Positions 13,082 to 20,886 of a stretch of 31,396 nucleotides of DNA are shown here, one piece after another. The DNA is from a virus, in the IMG/VR virus record IMGVR_UViG_3300047667_000579, positions 1 through 31,396 of that record; one strand, 5' to 3'. Both the position numbers and the translations under genes were made by a program. A model generated the notes under the pieces. The model made no database searches and was not told the DNA's origin. It was given only the letters and a program-made list of their open reading frames with translations. Each line of letters opens with the position of its first letter. Position 1 is the first letter of the stretch.

Positions 13082-13390
13082 CTATAAATTATACAACTCG
13101 TTTGCTTTTTGTATTGCTGCTGTTCTTGCTTCTGGTCTTGATCTTTTTTTTCCGCTATAGTTATTAGCAGATTCTACCCACCAATTAAAGGCACTTATCA
13201 TTGAGTCGTAAGAAACAGTTAAGTTAATATCTACACTATCAAAGAAGTCTACATACACTCCGTATCTCATTGCGTTCGGTGTAAATATCCGTTTATTAAA
13301 AAACCTATTGCAAAATGAAGAATCTAATTTTAAATATTTATCCTTAAACCACTTCTCAAAATCTTCCTTGCACTTTCCTGTTAATTCCAT
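13082..13390 (-). CDS. Conserved phage protein, unknown function
   Basis: A 102-residue protein of a layout I recognise from Bacteroidota phages: a MELTGKCKEDFEKWFKDKY start, a central RYGVYVDFFDSVDI, and a C-terminal RPEARTAAIQKANELYNL. The final segment is typical of small phage proteins where the RPEAR helix caps the fold. The biochemical function is not known. It is preceded by two TATATTTG boxes at 13406-13424. Confidence 0.75.
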   Translation of the reverse strand: MELTGKCKEDFEKWFKDKYLKLDSSFCNRFFNKRIFTPNAMRYGVYVDFFDSVDINLTVSYDSMISAFNWWVESANNYSGKKRSRPEARTAAIQKANELYNL

Positions 13391-13405
13391 GTTTTTAGTT
13401 TTTTA

Positions 13406-13424
13406 CAAATATACAACAAATATA
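13406..13424 (-). promoter_or_regulatory. Tandem TATATTTG boxes (reverse strand)
   Basis: Two reverse-strand TATATTTG sequences (13406-13413 and 13417-13424), 3 bases apart, lie 16-34 bases upstream of the ATG at 13390 and just downstream of the hairpin terminator of the preceding reverse gene. Confidence 0.5.
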
Positions 13425-13430
13425 TTTAAA

Positions 13431-13455
13431 AACCCTAACTATTTTAGTTAGGGTT
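13431..13455 (-). terminator. Hairpin terminator between reverse-strand genes
   Basis: AACCCTAACT (13431-13440) pairs perfectly with AGTTAGGGTT (13446-13455) around a 5-base loop. In the reverse direction the stem is followed by TTTAAATA. It ends the transcript of the DUF1737-like gene. The same stem is used at 22814-22837. Confidence 0.75.
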
Positions 13456-13501
13456 GGGTTAATTAATGGGGTTGTTATACGGTTGTTGTACTCAATAAAA
13501 A

Positions 13502-13645
13502 TTATTTATACATCGCTTGCATGTAGTATCCTAATGTTGTGTTAAATGATACTCCTCCAGTTAGCTTAAAACCTAATTCAAAATACTCTTTTACTTTTGT
13601 TTCTAAATCAGGTGATAGATCCTCTGTTAATATTATATAATTCAT
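13502..13645 (-). CDS. DUF1737-like small protein
   Basis: Read from the reverse ATG at 13645-13643, 47 residues: MNYIILTEDLSPDLETKVKE, YFELGFKLTGGVSF, and a final YYMQAMYK. This is the compact DUF1737 layout: a strand, an L-x-x-K-V-x-E-x(4)-G helix and turn, GGV, and a final YxQAM strand. The biological role of the family is unknown. It has its own TATCTTTG box at 13662-13669 and its own terminator, so it is a separate reverse-strand unit. Confidence 0.7.
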   Translation of the reverse strand: MNYIILTEDLSPDLETKVKEYFELGFKLTGGVSFNTTLGYYMQAMYK

Positions 13646-13661
13646 AAATATTTATTTTAAA

Positions 13662-13669
13662 CAAAGATA
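13662..13669 (-). promoter_or_regulatory. Bacteroidota-type -7 box TATCTTTG (reverse strand)
   Basis: Reverse-strand TATCTTTG, 16 bases before the ATG at 13645. It forms one arm of a divergent promoter region whose other arm is the late motif at 13710-13739. Confidence 0.5.
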
Positions 13670-13709
13670 CAATAAATTTACTAATTAACACCAACTATTT
13701 AAATATAGT

Positions 13710-13739
13710 AACAAAAACACTAAATTTAAGTTATAAATA
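13710..13739 (+). promoter_or_regulatory. Late promoter-like motif, copy 2 (head of tail module)
   Basis: AACAAA (13710-13715), 12 bases, AAGTTATAAATA (13728-13739), then CA and the ATG at 13742. The upstream flank (from AATTAACACCA at 13683) is also shared with the copy at 25913, with 3 mismatches in 33 bases. Because the ATG lies only 10 bases after the start of TATAAATA, transcription from this site would give an almost leaderless mRNA. Confidence 0.65.
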
Positions 13740-13741
13740 CA

Positions 13742-14305
13742 ATGAACATAACAATTAAAGTGCCTACGTCTTTCGACGATATAACCATCGAACAGTATCA
13801 AAGATTACACAAGATTAATGAGTCTGGTGTAACTGGTAAAGCATTAGACGACACCATGCTTAAACTATTTACAGGAGTTGATAATGTAGGAGGTATATCA
13901 CAAAAGGATAGAGACAGCTTGCTTAAATCAATTGGAACGGCATTAGTTACGGAGGGTACATTTAAACAACGTTGTAAACTGGGTTCTTTAGATTTGGGAA
14001 TGATACCTAACTTTGATAGAATGTCTAGTGATGAGTATGGAGATCTTATAAAGTATGCTGATGATACTGAAAACTTACATAGATTCATGGCTGTTGCTTA
14101 CCGACCGATTAAACATAAAGACGCATTTAAAAATTATAGTATCGTAAATTATACAAATACTTTTGAGTTAAGTGAGCAAATGAAACAATTACCTTTAAGT
14201 ATAGCAAAAGGGTTTGAGGGTTTTTTTTTGAATTTATCGAACGATTTAGAGCATCATATCCTGAAGTGTACAGCGGAGGAACAAGTGAGGGAAATAGCGC
14301 ACTAG
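13742..14305 (+). CDS. Tail assembly chaperone, short form (gpG-like)
   Basis: A 187-residue protein opening MNITIKVPTSFDDITIEQYQ, the usual start of Bacteroidota phage tail proteins that begin with a small ubiquitin-like strand and the D-I-T-I-x-Q-Y motif. Downstream, at T9G (14221-14230), a -1 shift would leave this frame and enter the one ending at 14472. This is the arrangement of lambda gpG/gpGT, which coat the tape measure before the tail tube forms. The zero-frame tail after the slip site (NLSNDLEHHILKC...) ends at 14305. The gene heads the second late unit. Confidence 0.7.
   Translation: MNITIKVPTSFDDITIEQYQRLHKINESGVTGKALDDTMLKLFTGVDNVGGISQKDRDSLLKSIGTALVTEGTFKQRCKLGSLDLGMIPNFDRMSSDEYGDLIKYADDTENLHRFMAVAYRPIKHKDAFKNYSIVNYTNTFELSEQMKQLPLSIAKGFEGFFLNLSNDLEHHILKCTAEEQVREIAH
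14218..14230 (+). other. Probable -1 ribosomal frameshift site
   Basis: The sequence is GGGTTTTTTTTTG. Zero-frame codons are GGT TTT TTT TTG, so T-TTT-TTG (14224-14230) and T-TTT-TTT (14221-14227) are both perfect X-XXY-YYZ heptamers; G-GGT-TTT overlaps them. The -1 frame is closed by TGA at 14215-14217 and open from there to 14472, so the slip site lies at the very start of the usable window. No strong downstream stem is obvious. Confidence 0.75.
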
Positions 14306-14472
14306 GATACTTTAACAAGTGGGGATTTTATGCGACTGTTTACGATTTAGGGGATGGAGATTTAGAAAAAGTTGATAAGTTATTAAATACAAATATACAT
14401 AAAGTTCATGTTCTTTTAGCAATTAGAAACGACACAATGAAACTAAAACATAAAATACAAAATACGCAATAA
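14218..14472 (+). CDS. Tail assembly chaperone, -1 frame extension (gpT-like)
   Basis: The -1 frame from the slip site reads FEFIERFRASYPEVYSGGTS, then GYFNKWGFYATVYDLGDGDL and HKVHVLLAIRNDTM. The part upstream of the internal ATG at 14266 is clearly protein-like (IERFRASYPEVYSGG), so initiation at 14266 would discard conserved sequence. The fused product from 13742 would be about 243 residues, sharing its first 162 or so with the short form. In lambda the T domain binds the tail tube protein. The 3' end overlaps the next gene as TAATG. Confidence 0.7.
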   Translation, partial: GFFFEFIERFRASYPEVYSGGTSEGNSALGYFNKWGFYATVYDLGDGDLEKVDKLLNTNIHKVHVLLAIRNDTMKLKHKIQNTQ

Positions 14473-14930
14473 TGAGCCATTACACAAAAGTACTTTATTA
14501 CTTTAAAGAATTACTAGAAAGTGATCCTTTAGTAGTTACGGTTACAAATGACGAAGACGGAATGTCATTAAATAAGATGGACTTATTTATGCTTGCTAAT
14601 ATAGAGGTAAATGATTCACCACTGACAAATGGGCAGACAGTTGGATTTGATTGTGTGTTAACCGTTCTTGACATAGTAGACGACAACAAAGAAATTACTG
14701 AAGACAAGTTTTTCAGAAATAATAATGAGGTTGACATTTACAACGAAACTCACGCAGTCATAAATAGATTCTGGACGAAATTAAATCAGGACTTTTTAAG
14801 CCGTGGGATTAAAGCACCTGATAACGGTACAGCAGAAAAGGGAAGATTAGAAACAAAAGATAATGCAATAGGCTGGAGGCTTCCATTTAGTATTCAAATG
14901 CCTAACAATAAATTACATTTAAGCCAATAA
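14472..14930 (+). CDS. Probable tail-completion or minor tail protein
   Basis: A 152-residue protein beginning MSHYTKVLYYFKELLESDPL and ending in GWRLPFSIQMPNN. The FxxLLxxDPLV start, the DIYNETHAVINRFW helix and the closing PFSIQMPN strand fit a family found in the tail operons of Bacteroidota phages. No catalytic motif. Its position between the chaperones and an HK97 gp10-like gene supports a role at the head-tail interface or tail terminus. It starts one base inside the chaperone stop. Confidence 0.6.
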   Translation: MSHYTKVLYYFKELLESDPLVVTVTNDEDGMSLNKMDLFMLANIEVNDSPLTNGQTVGFDCVLTVLDIVDDNKEITEDKFFRNNNEVDIYNETHAVINRFWTKLNQDFLSRGIKAPDNGTAEKGRLETKDNAIGWRLPFSIQMPNNKLHLSQ

Positions 14931-14945
14931 ATAAATAAATAAATT

Positions 14946-15230
14946 ATGAGTACAGAAACATTTAACTTACCAGCAGATAAGACAGCATTTGGTGGTTATG
15001 GTATTAATGAGATTACAAGTTCTGGTGCAGTAGTAACTATTGCATCAGTAGATAGATTTGCAACAATTGAAGCAATCGGAGACACTACTTTTGCATTTAC
15101 AAACGATGCCGACAAAGGCATGTTAACAGCAGCTGCACAAGTATTAAAAGACGGAAAGTTTATGTTTGGTAACTTCCATTCTTTGGTGGTTGCTAGTGGT
15201 AAATTAAGAGTCTACTATACGAAGTCTTAA
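14946..15230 (+). CDS. Small structural protein
   Basis: A 94-residue, beta-rich, Gly/Ala/Thr-rich protein (MSTETFNLPADKTAFGGYGI start; GKFMFGNFHSLVVASGKLRV end). It resembles short virion proteins of Bacteroidota phages with an F-G-G-Y-G start and a VASG-x-x-R-V-Y end, likely a beta-sandwich that trimerises or decorates the particle. Exact site in the virion is unknown. The next gene overlaps its stop (TAATG). Confidence 0.6.
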   Translation: MSTETFNLPADKTAFGGYGINEITSSGAVVTIASVDRFATIEAIGDTTFAFTNDADKGMLTAAAQVLKDGKFMFGNFHSLVVASGKLRVYYTKS

Positions 15231-15745
15231 TGTCTGTAGATGCAGCATTAAATAGATTCGGTAAAGTTGTTGTTAAGGAGGCTAAAACCGCCCTAACGAA
15301 ACAAGACCGCAATGTATCTAAAGAGCTGTATAATTCTATTAGATTTGATTCTAAAGTTTCTAAAAATTCTTTTGAGCTGTCAATTTACATGGCAGATCAT
15401 GGTAAGTTTTTAGACCAAGGTGTAAAAGGTAAATCAAGTTCATTAAAAGCGCCAAACAGTCCGTTTCAATTTGGAAGCGGAACAGGTAAGAAAGGAGGTT
15501 TAACAAAAGGGATTGATAAGTGGGTTCGTGCTAGACGTATTCAGTTCAGAGATAGAAAGAGCGGTAAGTTTATGAGTTTTCAAAACACGGCTTTCTTAAT
15601 TGCTAGAAGTGTTTACCAAAAAGGAACTAAAGAAACCAAGTTCATAACCAAACCTTTTAACGCTGCTTATAAAAATTTACCTGAAGAAGTAGTAAAAGCT
15701 TACGGATTACAAGTGGAGCAATTGTTTAAAAATGTTATTATATGA
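15230..15745 (+). CDS. HK97 gp10-like tail protein
   Basis: A 171-residue protein with the HK97 gp10 / tail completion layout: an N-terminal helix, SKELYNSIRFDSK, the strand FELSIYMADHGKFLDQGVKG (the conserved Y-A-x-F-L-D-x-G-V signature), then a loop rich in Gly, Ser and Lys (SSSLKAPNSPFQFGSG, GTGKKGG) and a helix ending NTAFLIARSVYQKG with G-T. This family joins head and tail in siphoviruses. The stop overlaps the next start as ATGA. Confidence 0.75.
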   Translation: MSVDAALNRFGKVVVKEAKTALTKQDRNVSKELYNSIRFDSKVSKNSFELSIYMADHGKFLDQGVKGKSSSLKAPNSPFQFGSGTGKKGGLTKGIDKWVRARRIQFRDRKSGKFMSFQNTAFLIARSVYQKGTKETKFITKPFNAAYKNLPEEVVKAYGLQVEQLFKNVII

Positions 15746-16809
15746 TTTTAACTAGAAGTCCTTACTATATTACAGTACCTTGGCTAAAAGCTGGAGAGGC
15801 TACTGTTCCTGATAAATATATTTTACAGATATTTGTATGGAATGGAGAAAAGTCTACACCACCAGCTACACCATTATACGAAGAGGAAAATGTTAATCCT
15901 TTAGGTCTTACGGGTTCAATTGATATTAATATTTCTCCTTATGTAAACGACTTGTTTATTACTACTTTAACAAATTACGCTAATACCGTTGCAGCATCTG
16001 CGAACTCTTCTTTATGGGTTCAAACACAAGTTATTTATTACATTTCTGGTGTGGCTCAATCTCCTGACATAGTGGCTACATCTTTAGCTGTTGCAGGTTA
16101 TGGTTACGGAATACAAGGCAAGAATAGCGGTACACCTAGCAATGATTTGTTAGATAGTGCGATATTTGTAAATGTATCTAAAACGACGCAATACAATACA
16201 GCGTTTAAAATATCTGAAACTGATTCGGTTGTAGTTGATGTTACATCAAAGCCAAGCGATAATTTTAATTATACCGTTACGATTCCATCAGATTCAACTG
16301 CTGGCGATTTAGTGAAGAACTTATTTATTAATTGTGCAAACGCAGGAACAGATACATCTTTAGAAATAAAATTAGACACTGTTTTAGTTCAAACTTTACT
16401 TATAAAAGACGAGGCTAGATATACACCTATTGATGTTAATTTTATTAATAAATTTGGGCAGAGACAAACCATTGTATTTTTTAAAGAAGTTATAGACTCT
16501 ATCAAGGTTACTTCAGATTCTTATGAGAGTTCTAACGGTCAACCATCCGACGGCATACATCAAAATGTAGTGTATAACAAAAACGGTGTTTCTGATTTTA
16601 AAGCAAAGACTGGATTTATTGATGCTGAAAACAACGAAGCTATTAAACAATTGTTACTATCTGAAAAAGTTTGGGTTGTTACAGGCGATTTATTTAACCC
16701 TGTTAACGTTTCGAGTTCTGGAGTTGAGTATAAGACCAGACAAAGAAACCGTTTAATTGATTATGACATAGATTTTAATTACGCTTATAACGAATTGAAT
16801 AACGTATGA
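15742..16809 (+). CDS. Tail structural protein
   Basis: A 355-residue beta-rich protein. N-terminal SPYYITVPW and GSIDINISPYVND; the C-terminal half includes INKFGQRQTIVFFKEVIDSI, then GFIDAENNEAIKQLLLSEKV, NPVNVSSSGVEYKTR and NRLIDYDIDFNYAYNELNN. The last segments are strongly conserved in tail operons of Bacteroidota phages, where the protein sits just before the large tail-tip protein, as here. It is probably a distal tail or baseplate component. Overlaps the next gene as ATGA. Confidence 0.7.
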   Translation: MILTRSPYYITVPWLKAGEATVPDKYILQIFVWNGEKSTPPATPLYEEENVNPLGLTGSIDINISPYVNDLFITTLTNYANTVAASANSSLWVQTQVIYYISGVAQSPDIVATSLAVAGYGYGIQGKNSGTPSNDLLDSAIFVNVSKTTQYNTAFKISETDSVVVDVTSKPSDNFNYTVTIPSDSTAGDLVKNLFINCANAGTDTSLEIKLDTVLVQTLLIKDEARYTPIDVNFINKFGQRQTIVFFKEVIDSIKVTSDSYESSNGQPSDGIHQNVVYNKNGVSDFKAKTGFIDAENNEAIKQLLLSEKVWVVTGDLFNPVNVSSSGVEYKTRQRNRLIDYDIDFNYAYNELNNV

Positions 16810-19800
16810 TAACAGCCTTATACATTGGTAACGAAAAATTAGATTTGTTTAAAGATGACAATATTGTTATCAAAAATTCAGTATCTAAAATTGAAGATAT
16901 CACAAAGGTATTTACAGACACCTCTAACAGTTTTAGTGTACCCGCATCAGACAACAACAACCGTATATTTAAACACTTTTACAACGCAAGTATTAACAAC
17001 GCATTTGATGCACGTAAGCTTGTATTAGGCGCTATTTATTTAGACGGATTACATTACAAGAGTGGTAACTTTAAATTGAATAAGGTTATCTTAAAGTCAC
17101 AAAAAGCACACAGTTATTCGTTAGATTTCTTTGGGTTATTAACCGAACTAAAAGAGTTGTTAAAAGACGATAAGCTTTCTAGTTTAAGTGGCTTGTCTTT
17201 TTACAATTTTCCTTTTGATTATGGTACAGTTAAATTTAAATTAATAAACAATAAGACATCATCAACACAGGCAAACATTCCTGTAGTAGGAACAATATTA
17301 AGTCCTAAAAGATACATTTATGACAGTAATACTAGCACAAATAATACTGATTCCTTAAAGAATTTAGCGGACAACAACACGTCTACAAATAGCGGATTAG
17401 ATTGGACTGATTTAAATTTTAGTATTCAGAATTTAACTATTATACAATACATCGAGGATAAATATAATTTAACTTTTAGTCGTGATTTTTTTGGAACGCA
17501 AGCATTTACTGGTTTGTATTTATTGTTAAACGGTGGTAAATCTTTTAACCAATTTTATCAGCAAATAACATTCGATACGAGTGGAGACCCTACGGTTTCT
17601 GGAAATGTAATGTTAAACAATTCTACGTTATTAAACCAAAGAATATTTTTTGATTTAGACGTTAACAATACGACGACTCCTGACTTTGATATAATAGTAA
17701 AATCAGGGAATACAATTATATCAGAAAAAACAAACCCGACTAGAACAAGACCTGGGATTATTTACCGAACAGCAGAATTTCAAAGCTTTAATAATTTAAC
17801 ATTTTTTATACGTTCGAGATCAATTATAAATTATAGCGTAATTATCGTAAGGATTAATTCGAACGACGGAGCAAGCTACACAACCACAACGACAGCAAAA
17901 GATATTTCTGGAGATTTTGACGTGCCAAGTAAAATGCCTGACATAAAAATTATTGATTATTTAAAAGGATTATTTCAGACTTACAAATTAATCGTACGAC
18001 CTAGAGCAAATAACAATCTATACATAACTACTATAAATGATTATTACAGGAATGGAACGATTCGAGACATTACTAAACTTATAGATTTTACAGAAACACC
18101 CGTAACGGTTGGTAAGATGCTGAATGAGATTAACTATAAATTTCAAGAAGGTCAAACTTTATTATCTAAACAATTTAGAAATATAAACGAGGGTATCGAC
18201 TACGGTAATTTAGAAGAAAAGATTTTAGATGATACTGGGGAGTTAATAGATGGTGAGTCATTAGATTATGAATTACCATTTGAGAATATGGTTTACGAAA
18301 GATTAAACGACCTTGATAGTGTGGTTAATTCAAATGTTGTTTATGGATTTCTAGCTAATGATAGTTTAGAGCCGACAACAATTAAACCACATTTACATTA
18401 CGTTAATAATGTTCTTTTAGATTCAAAAATTAAGGTTATAGTAAACGACACAACAACCGAAACTTTAACAAATCTAAACTTACCAAGCCATACTTTAGGG
18501 TATATCGCCCCTCAATTTAGCACGGTGTTTAACGAGGAATTTAATGAGTACAATGGTGAAAGAATTACGAATACTTTGTACTCTAATTACCATAGAGATT
18601 ACATTGATTTAATATTTAACAAAAAGAAAAGAGATTACAATTTTACAATAAAGAATGCACCTTTAGAGCTGGTTAAGAATATAGACTTAAACGATGCGAT
18701 TGTAATTAAAGGGCGTGGATATAGAATTAATGATTTTGACACAAACATCATAACAAGAGATATTAGTTTAAATTTAATTAACTCTTTAAATCAAAGTTTA
18801 ACACCTATAAAATATTACACCGCTGATAATTGTTCAGCTGATTTAGGTATTAATATAGCTGCTTTAGATGTAAATGAATTTTCATGCCCTGTAATATATT
18901 TTAATACATTGCAATCTGGATCGTTTCAAAAAGTTTGCCCTACTGGCTCGACTGGTAACTCTGTAACTTACAGTATTCCCGCAGGAGACTTTTCATCAAC
19001 AATTAGCCAAGCGGCAGCAGATGCAAAGGCAGAGGCAAAAGTTACGGCAAACGGTCAAAATAATGCAAATAGTTTAGGGGTGTGTACTGTAGATTCAACT
19101 GCTCCTACTTTAAATCTTTCTACTGCTGCTTCTCCTTTTTATAGTGAATTTACAAATGAGATTATATTTTCAGTTAACGCAAATACTACAGCGGTTGATT
19201 TAACGACTGACAATTTAGTATGGAGTCAAGTTACATCTTTACCTATTACTATTTCTTCACCAGCAAGAAATGGTTTATTTGACTGGGCAGTATTTTCTAA
19301 TCTTCAAAACGACGTAACATACACCGTTAGATGTGTTGCTACTGGTACAGATGGAACAACTGTAAGTGCTGATTTAAGCGTGCCTGTTGCTGTTACAATA
19401 CCACAGGAAAGTATAACGTTTACGACTAATTTTACTGGGTCGTTAAGTGCATCTGATATTTTAGGAGTTACTTTAACTAATTTAAATTGGACTGTAACAG
19501 GTGGTTTAAGTTCATCGGGAACTTCAAACACTATAAGTCTTTCAGGAAATGTAGGGGGTGCGGTTGTTACTATATTTGCAGGTAATATTGATACTGCACC
19601 AAATTTTAAACTACAATCTAAAAATGTAACAAGTGTTGATATAACAAAAGCGGTAGGTTTAAATAAGGTGCTTCTTACTTCAAATAACTTATCTTCTATA
19701 GATTTAAGTGAAAATACAAGTTTAACTAATGTTACTATTGGTAATAACACAGGTATAACATCGTTAGACTTGTCAAACAATACTGCTTTAACAAGGTTGT

Positions 19801-20126
19801 CATTATCTAATTTGGGTATAACTTCTTTAGATGTGAGCGCAAGTGTTTTATTAGAAGTGATTATTTGCGTTAACACTGACGTAACATCTTTAGACTTAAG
19901 CAGTAATACAGAATTAACGGCTATTGAGGTTTACAATAATAATTTATCAGATTTAAACATTAAAAACACAAATAACACTAATTTAACTATTTTTAGAACA
20001 AATGGAAATTCTAATTTAACTTGTATTTTAGTAGATAACAAAACTTATGCAGATGCAAACTTTGTAAACTCTGCATCGATGGCTTTCGATTCACAAAACA
20101 CTTTTTCAGACACAACATGTCCTTAA
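16806..20126 (+). CDS. Large tail-tip protein with DUF5977 domain and leucine-rich repeats
   Basis: A 1106-residue protein. Residues about 1-690 begin MITALYIGNEKLDLFKDDNI, then EDITKVFTDTSNSFSVPAS, and look like the Bacteroidota phage tail-hub protein (beta-rich, ending ISLNLINSLNQSLTPIKYYT). Residues about 700-760 carry a DUF5977 unit (SGSFQKVCPTGSTGNSVTYS, then AAADAKAEAKVTANGQNNAN, closing C). An Ig/Fn3-like stretch (about 765-920) follows. Residues about 930-1075 are leucine-rich repeats of 20-22 residues (TSLDLSNNTALTRLSLSN pattern). The N-terminal part should anchor it on the tail; the C-terminal repeats probably bind the host surface. Confidence 0.75.
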   Translation: MITALYIGNEKLDLFKDDNIVIKNSVSKIEDITKVFTDTSNSFSVPASDNNNRIFKHFYNASINNAFDARKLVLGAIYLDGLHYKSGNFKLNKVILKSQKAHSYSLDFFGLLTELKELLKDDKLSSLSGLSFYNFPFDYGTVKFKLINNKTSSTQANIPVVGTILSPKRYIYDSNTSTNNTDSLKNLADNNTSTNSGLDWTDLNFSIQNLTIIQYIEDKYNLTFSRDFFGTQAFTGLYLLLNGGKSFNQFYQQITFDTSGDPTVSGNVMLNNSTLLNQRIFFDLDVNNTTTPDFDIIVKSGNTIISEKTNPTRTRPGIIYRTAEFQSFNNLTFFIRSRSIINYSVIIVRINSNDGASYTTTTTAKDISGDFDVPSKMPDIKIIDYLKGLFQTYKLIVRPRANNNLYITTINDYYRNGTIRDITKLIDFTETPVTVGKMLNEINYKFQEGQTLLSKQFRNINEGIDYGNLEEKILDDTGELIDGESLDYELPFENMVYERLNDLDSVVNSNVVYGFLANDSLEPTTIKPHLHYVNNVLLDSKIKVIVNDTTTETLTNLNLPSHTLGYIAPQFSTVFNEEFNEYNGERITNTLYSNYHRDYIDLIFNKKKRDYNFTIKNAPLELVKNIDLNDAIVIKGRGYRINDFDTNIITRDISLNLINSLNQSLTPIKYYTADNCSADLGINIAALDVNEFSCPVIYFNTLQSGSFQKVCPTGSTGNSVTYSIPAGDFSSTISQAAADAKAEAKVTANGQNNANSLGVCTVDSTAPTLNLSTAASPFYSEFTNEIIFSVNANTTAVDLTTDNLVWSQVTSLPITISSPARNGLFDWAVFSNLQNDVTYTVRCVATGTDGTTVSADLSVPVAVTIPQESITFTTNFTGSLSASDILGVTLTNLNWTVTGGLSSSGTSNTISLSGNVGGAVVTIFAGNIDTAPNFKLQSKNVTSVDITKAVGLNKVLLTSNNLSSIDLSENTSLTNVTIGNNTGITSLDLSNNTALTRLSLSNLGITSLDVSASVLLEVIICVNTDVTSLDLSSNTELTAIEVYNNNLSDLNIKNTNNTNLTIFRTNGNSNLTCILVDNKTYADANFVNSASMAFDSQNTFSDTTCP

Positions 20127-20142
20127 CAAATAAAATAAAAAA

Positions 20143-20739
20143 ATGGCAATAGAAATAATAGACGTAGGAACATCAGCAGGAGCTAAAGATGGCGAGATAG
20201 TAAGAAGCGCAATGATTAAATGTAATAACAACTTTGAAGAGCTTTATGATTTACAGGGTTATACAAGAACTTATTGGTTTGATGCGAATGATGCAGGTAC
20301 AACAACAACGCCAATTACTCACAGTGCTGGCTCTACTACAACTTTTTTAACGAATGACGGAGCAGGATCAAGTACTGCCTCATATAATCCAAATTCAAAA
20401 GCAGCTCTTTGGAATACAACCACAAATAAGTTTGATTTTACTAGCTTAAAAATTGGAGATACTGTTGAATTTAGAATTGACGTTGACATAGCACCTGCCG
20501 CAGCACAAGAAATTAATTTAGTTATGGATATAGGCGAGGGAAATGCTGGTGCTTATACCTTAAACGTTAATCACACGTATTTTAAAACGGCGTCATCAAG
20601 CGACCAAATTACCGCAATGTTTAGAGTTTACATGGGAGATGAAATCACTAGAGCAAACCCAGCGAGGTTTAGACTTACATCAATTGCAGCCACAACAATA
20701 ATCGTAAACGGTTGGTTTTATCAAATAACTGAAGTATAA
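20143..20739 (+). CDS. Fibre- or appendage-like virion protein
   Basis: A 198-residue protein. The N-terminal VGTSAGAKDGEIVRSAMIKC with CNNNFEELY is the particle-attachment motif (D-G-x-x-x-R-x-A-x-x-K-x-N-x-N-F-x-E-L-Y) seen in phage tail fibres and neck whiskers. The remaining 160 residues are beta-rich (WFDANDAGTTTTP, FRIDVDIAP, NLVMDIGEG), suggesting a trimeric jelly-roll-like head domain, possibly receptor-binding. Sits between the tail-tip gene and the tape measure. Confidence 0.65.
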   Translation: MAIEIIDVGTSAGAKDGEIVRSAMIKCNNNFEELYDLQGYTRTYWFDANDAGTTTTPITHSAGSTTTFLTNDGAGSSTASYNPNSKAALWNTTTNKFDFTSLKIGDTVEFRIDVDIAPAAAQEINLVMDIGEGNAGAYTLNVNHTYFKTASSSDQITAMFRVYMGDEITRANPARFRLTSIAATTIIVNGWFYQITEV

Positions 20740-20742
20740 GAA

Positions 20743-20886
20743 ATGAAAGATATATTAGACTATTTAATAAACAACGACTTAAAAGGGGTGTCTGATAACG
20801 TAGATATTGCCAAAGGTAAGCACGAAATCGTAACGGATTGGAGCGAAATTAAATATAAAATTGCTAGATTATGGAGGAAAAAGTAA
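20743..20886 (+). CDS. 47-residue protein upstream of the tape measure
   Basis: From ATG 20743 (TAAGAAATG, 3 bases after the preceding stop) 47 residues to TAA 20884-20886: MKDILDYLINNDLKGVSDNV, then KHEIVTDWSEIKYKIARLWR. It overlaps the tape-measure start by 16 bases. Probably helical. No recognised family; its place suggests a tail-assembly accessory. Confidence 0.55.
   Translation: MKDILDYLINNDLKGVSDNVDIAKGKHEIVTDWSEIKYKIARLWRKK

Noticed and set aside
14266-14472. Independent 68-residue gene starting at 14266
   Set aside because: Protein-like sequence continues upstream in the same frame back to the T9G slip site, so it is better read as a frameshift product.
19304-19876. 190-codon reverse open frame inside the tail-tip gene
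   Set aside because: It lies antisense to the repeat-rich part of a well-supported gene; the low-complexity codons of the sense strand explain the lack of stops.
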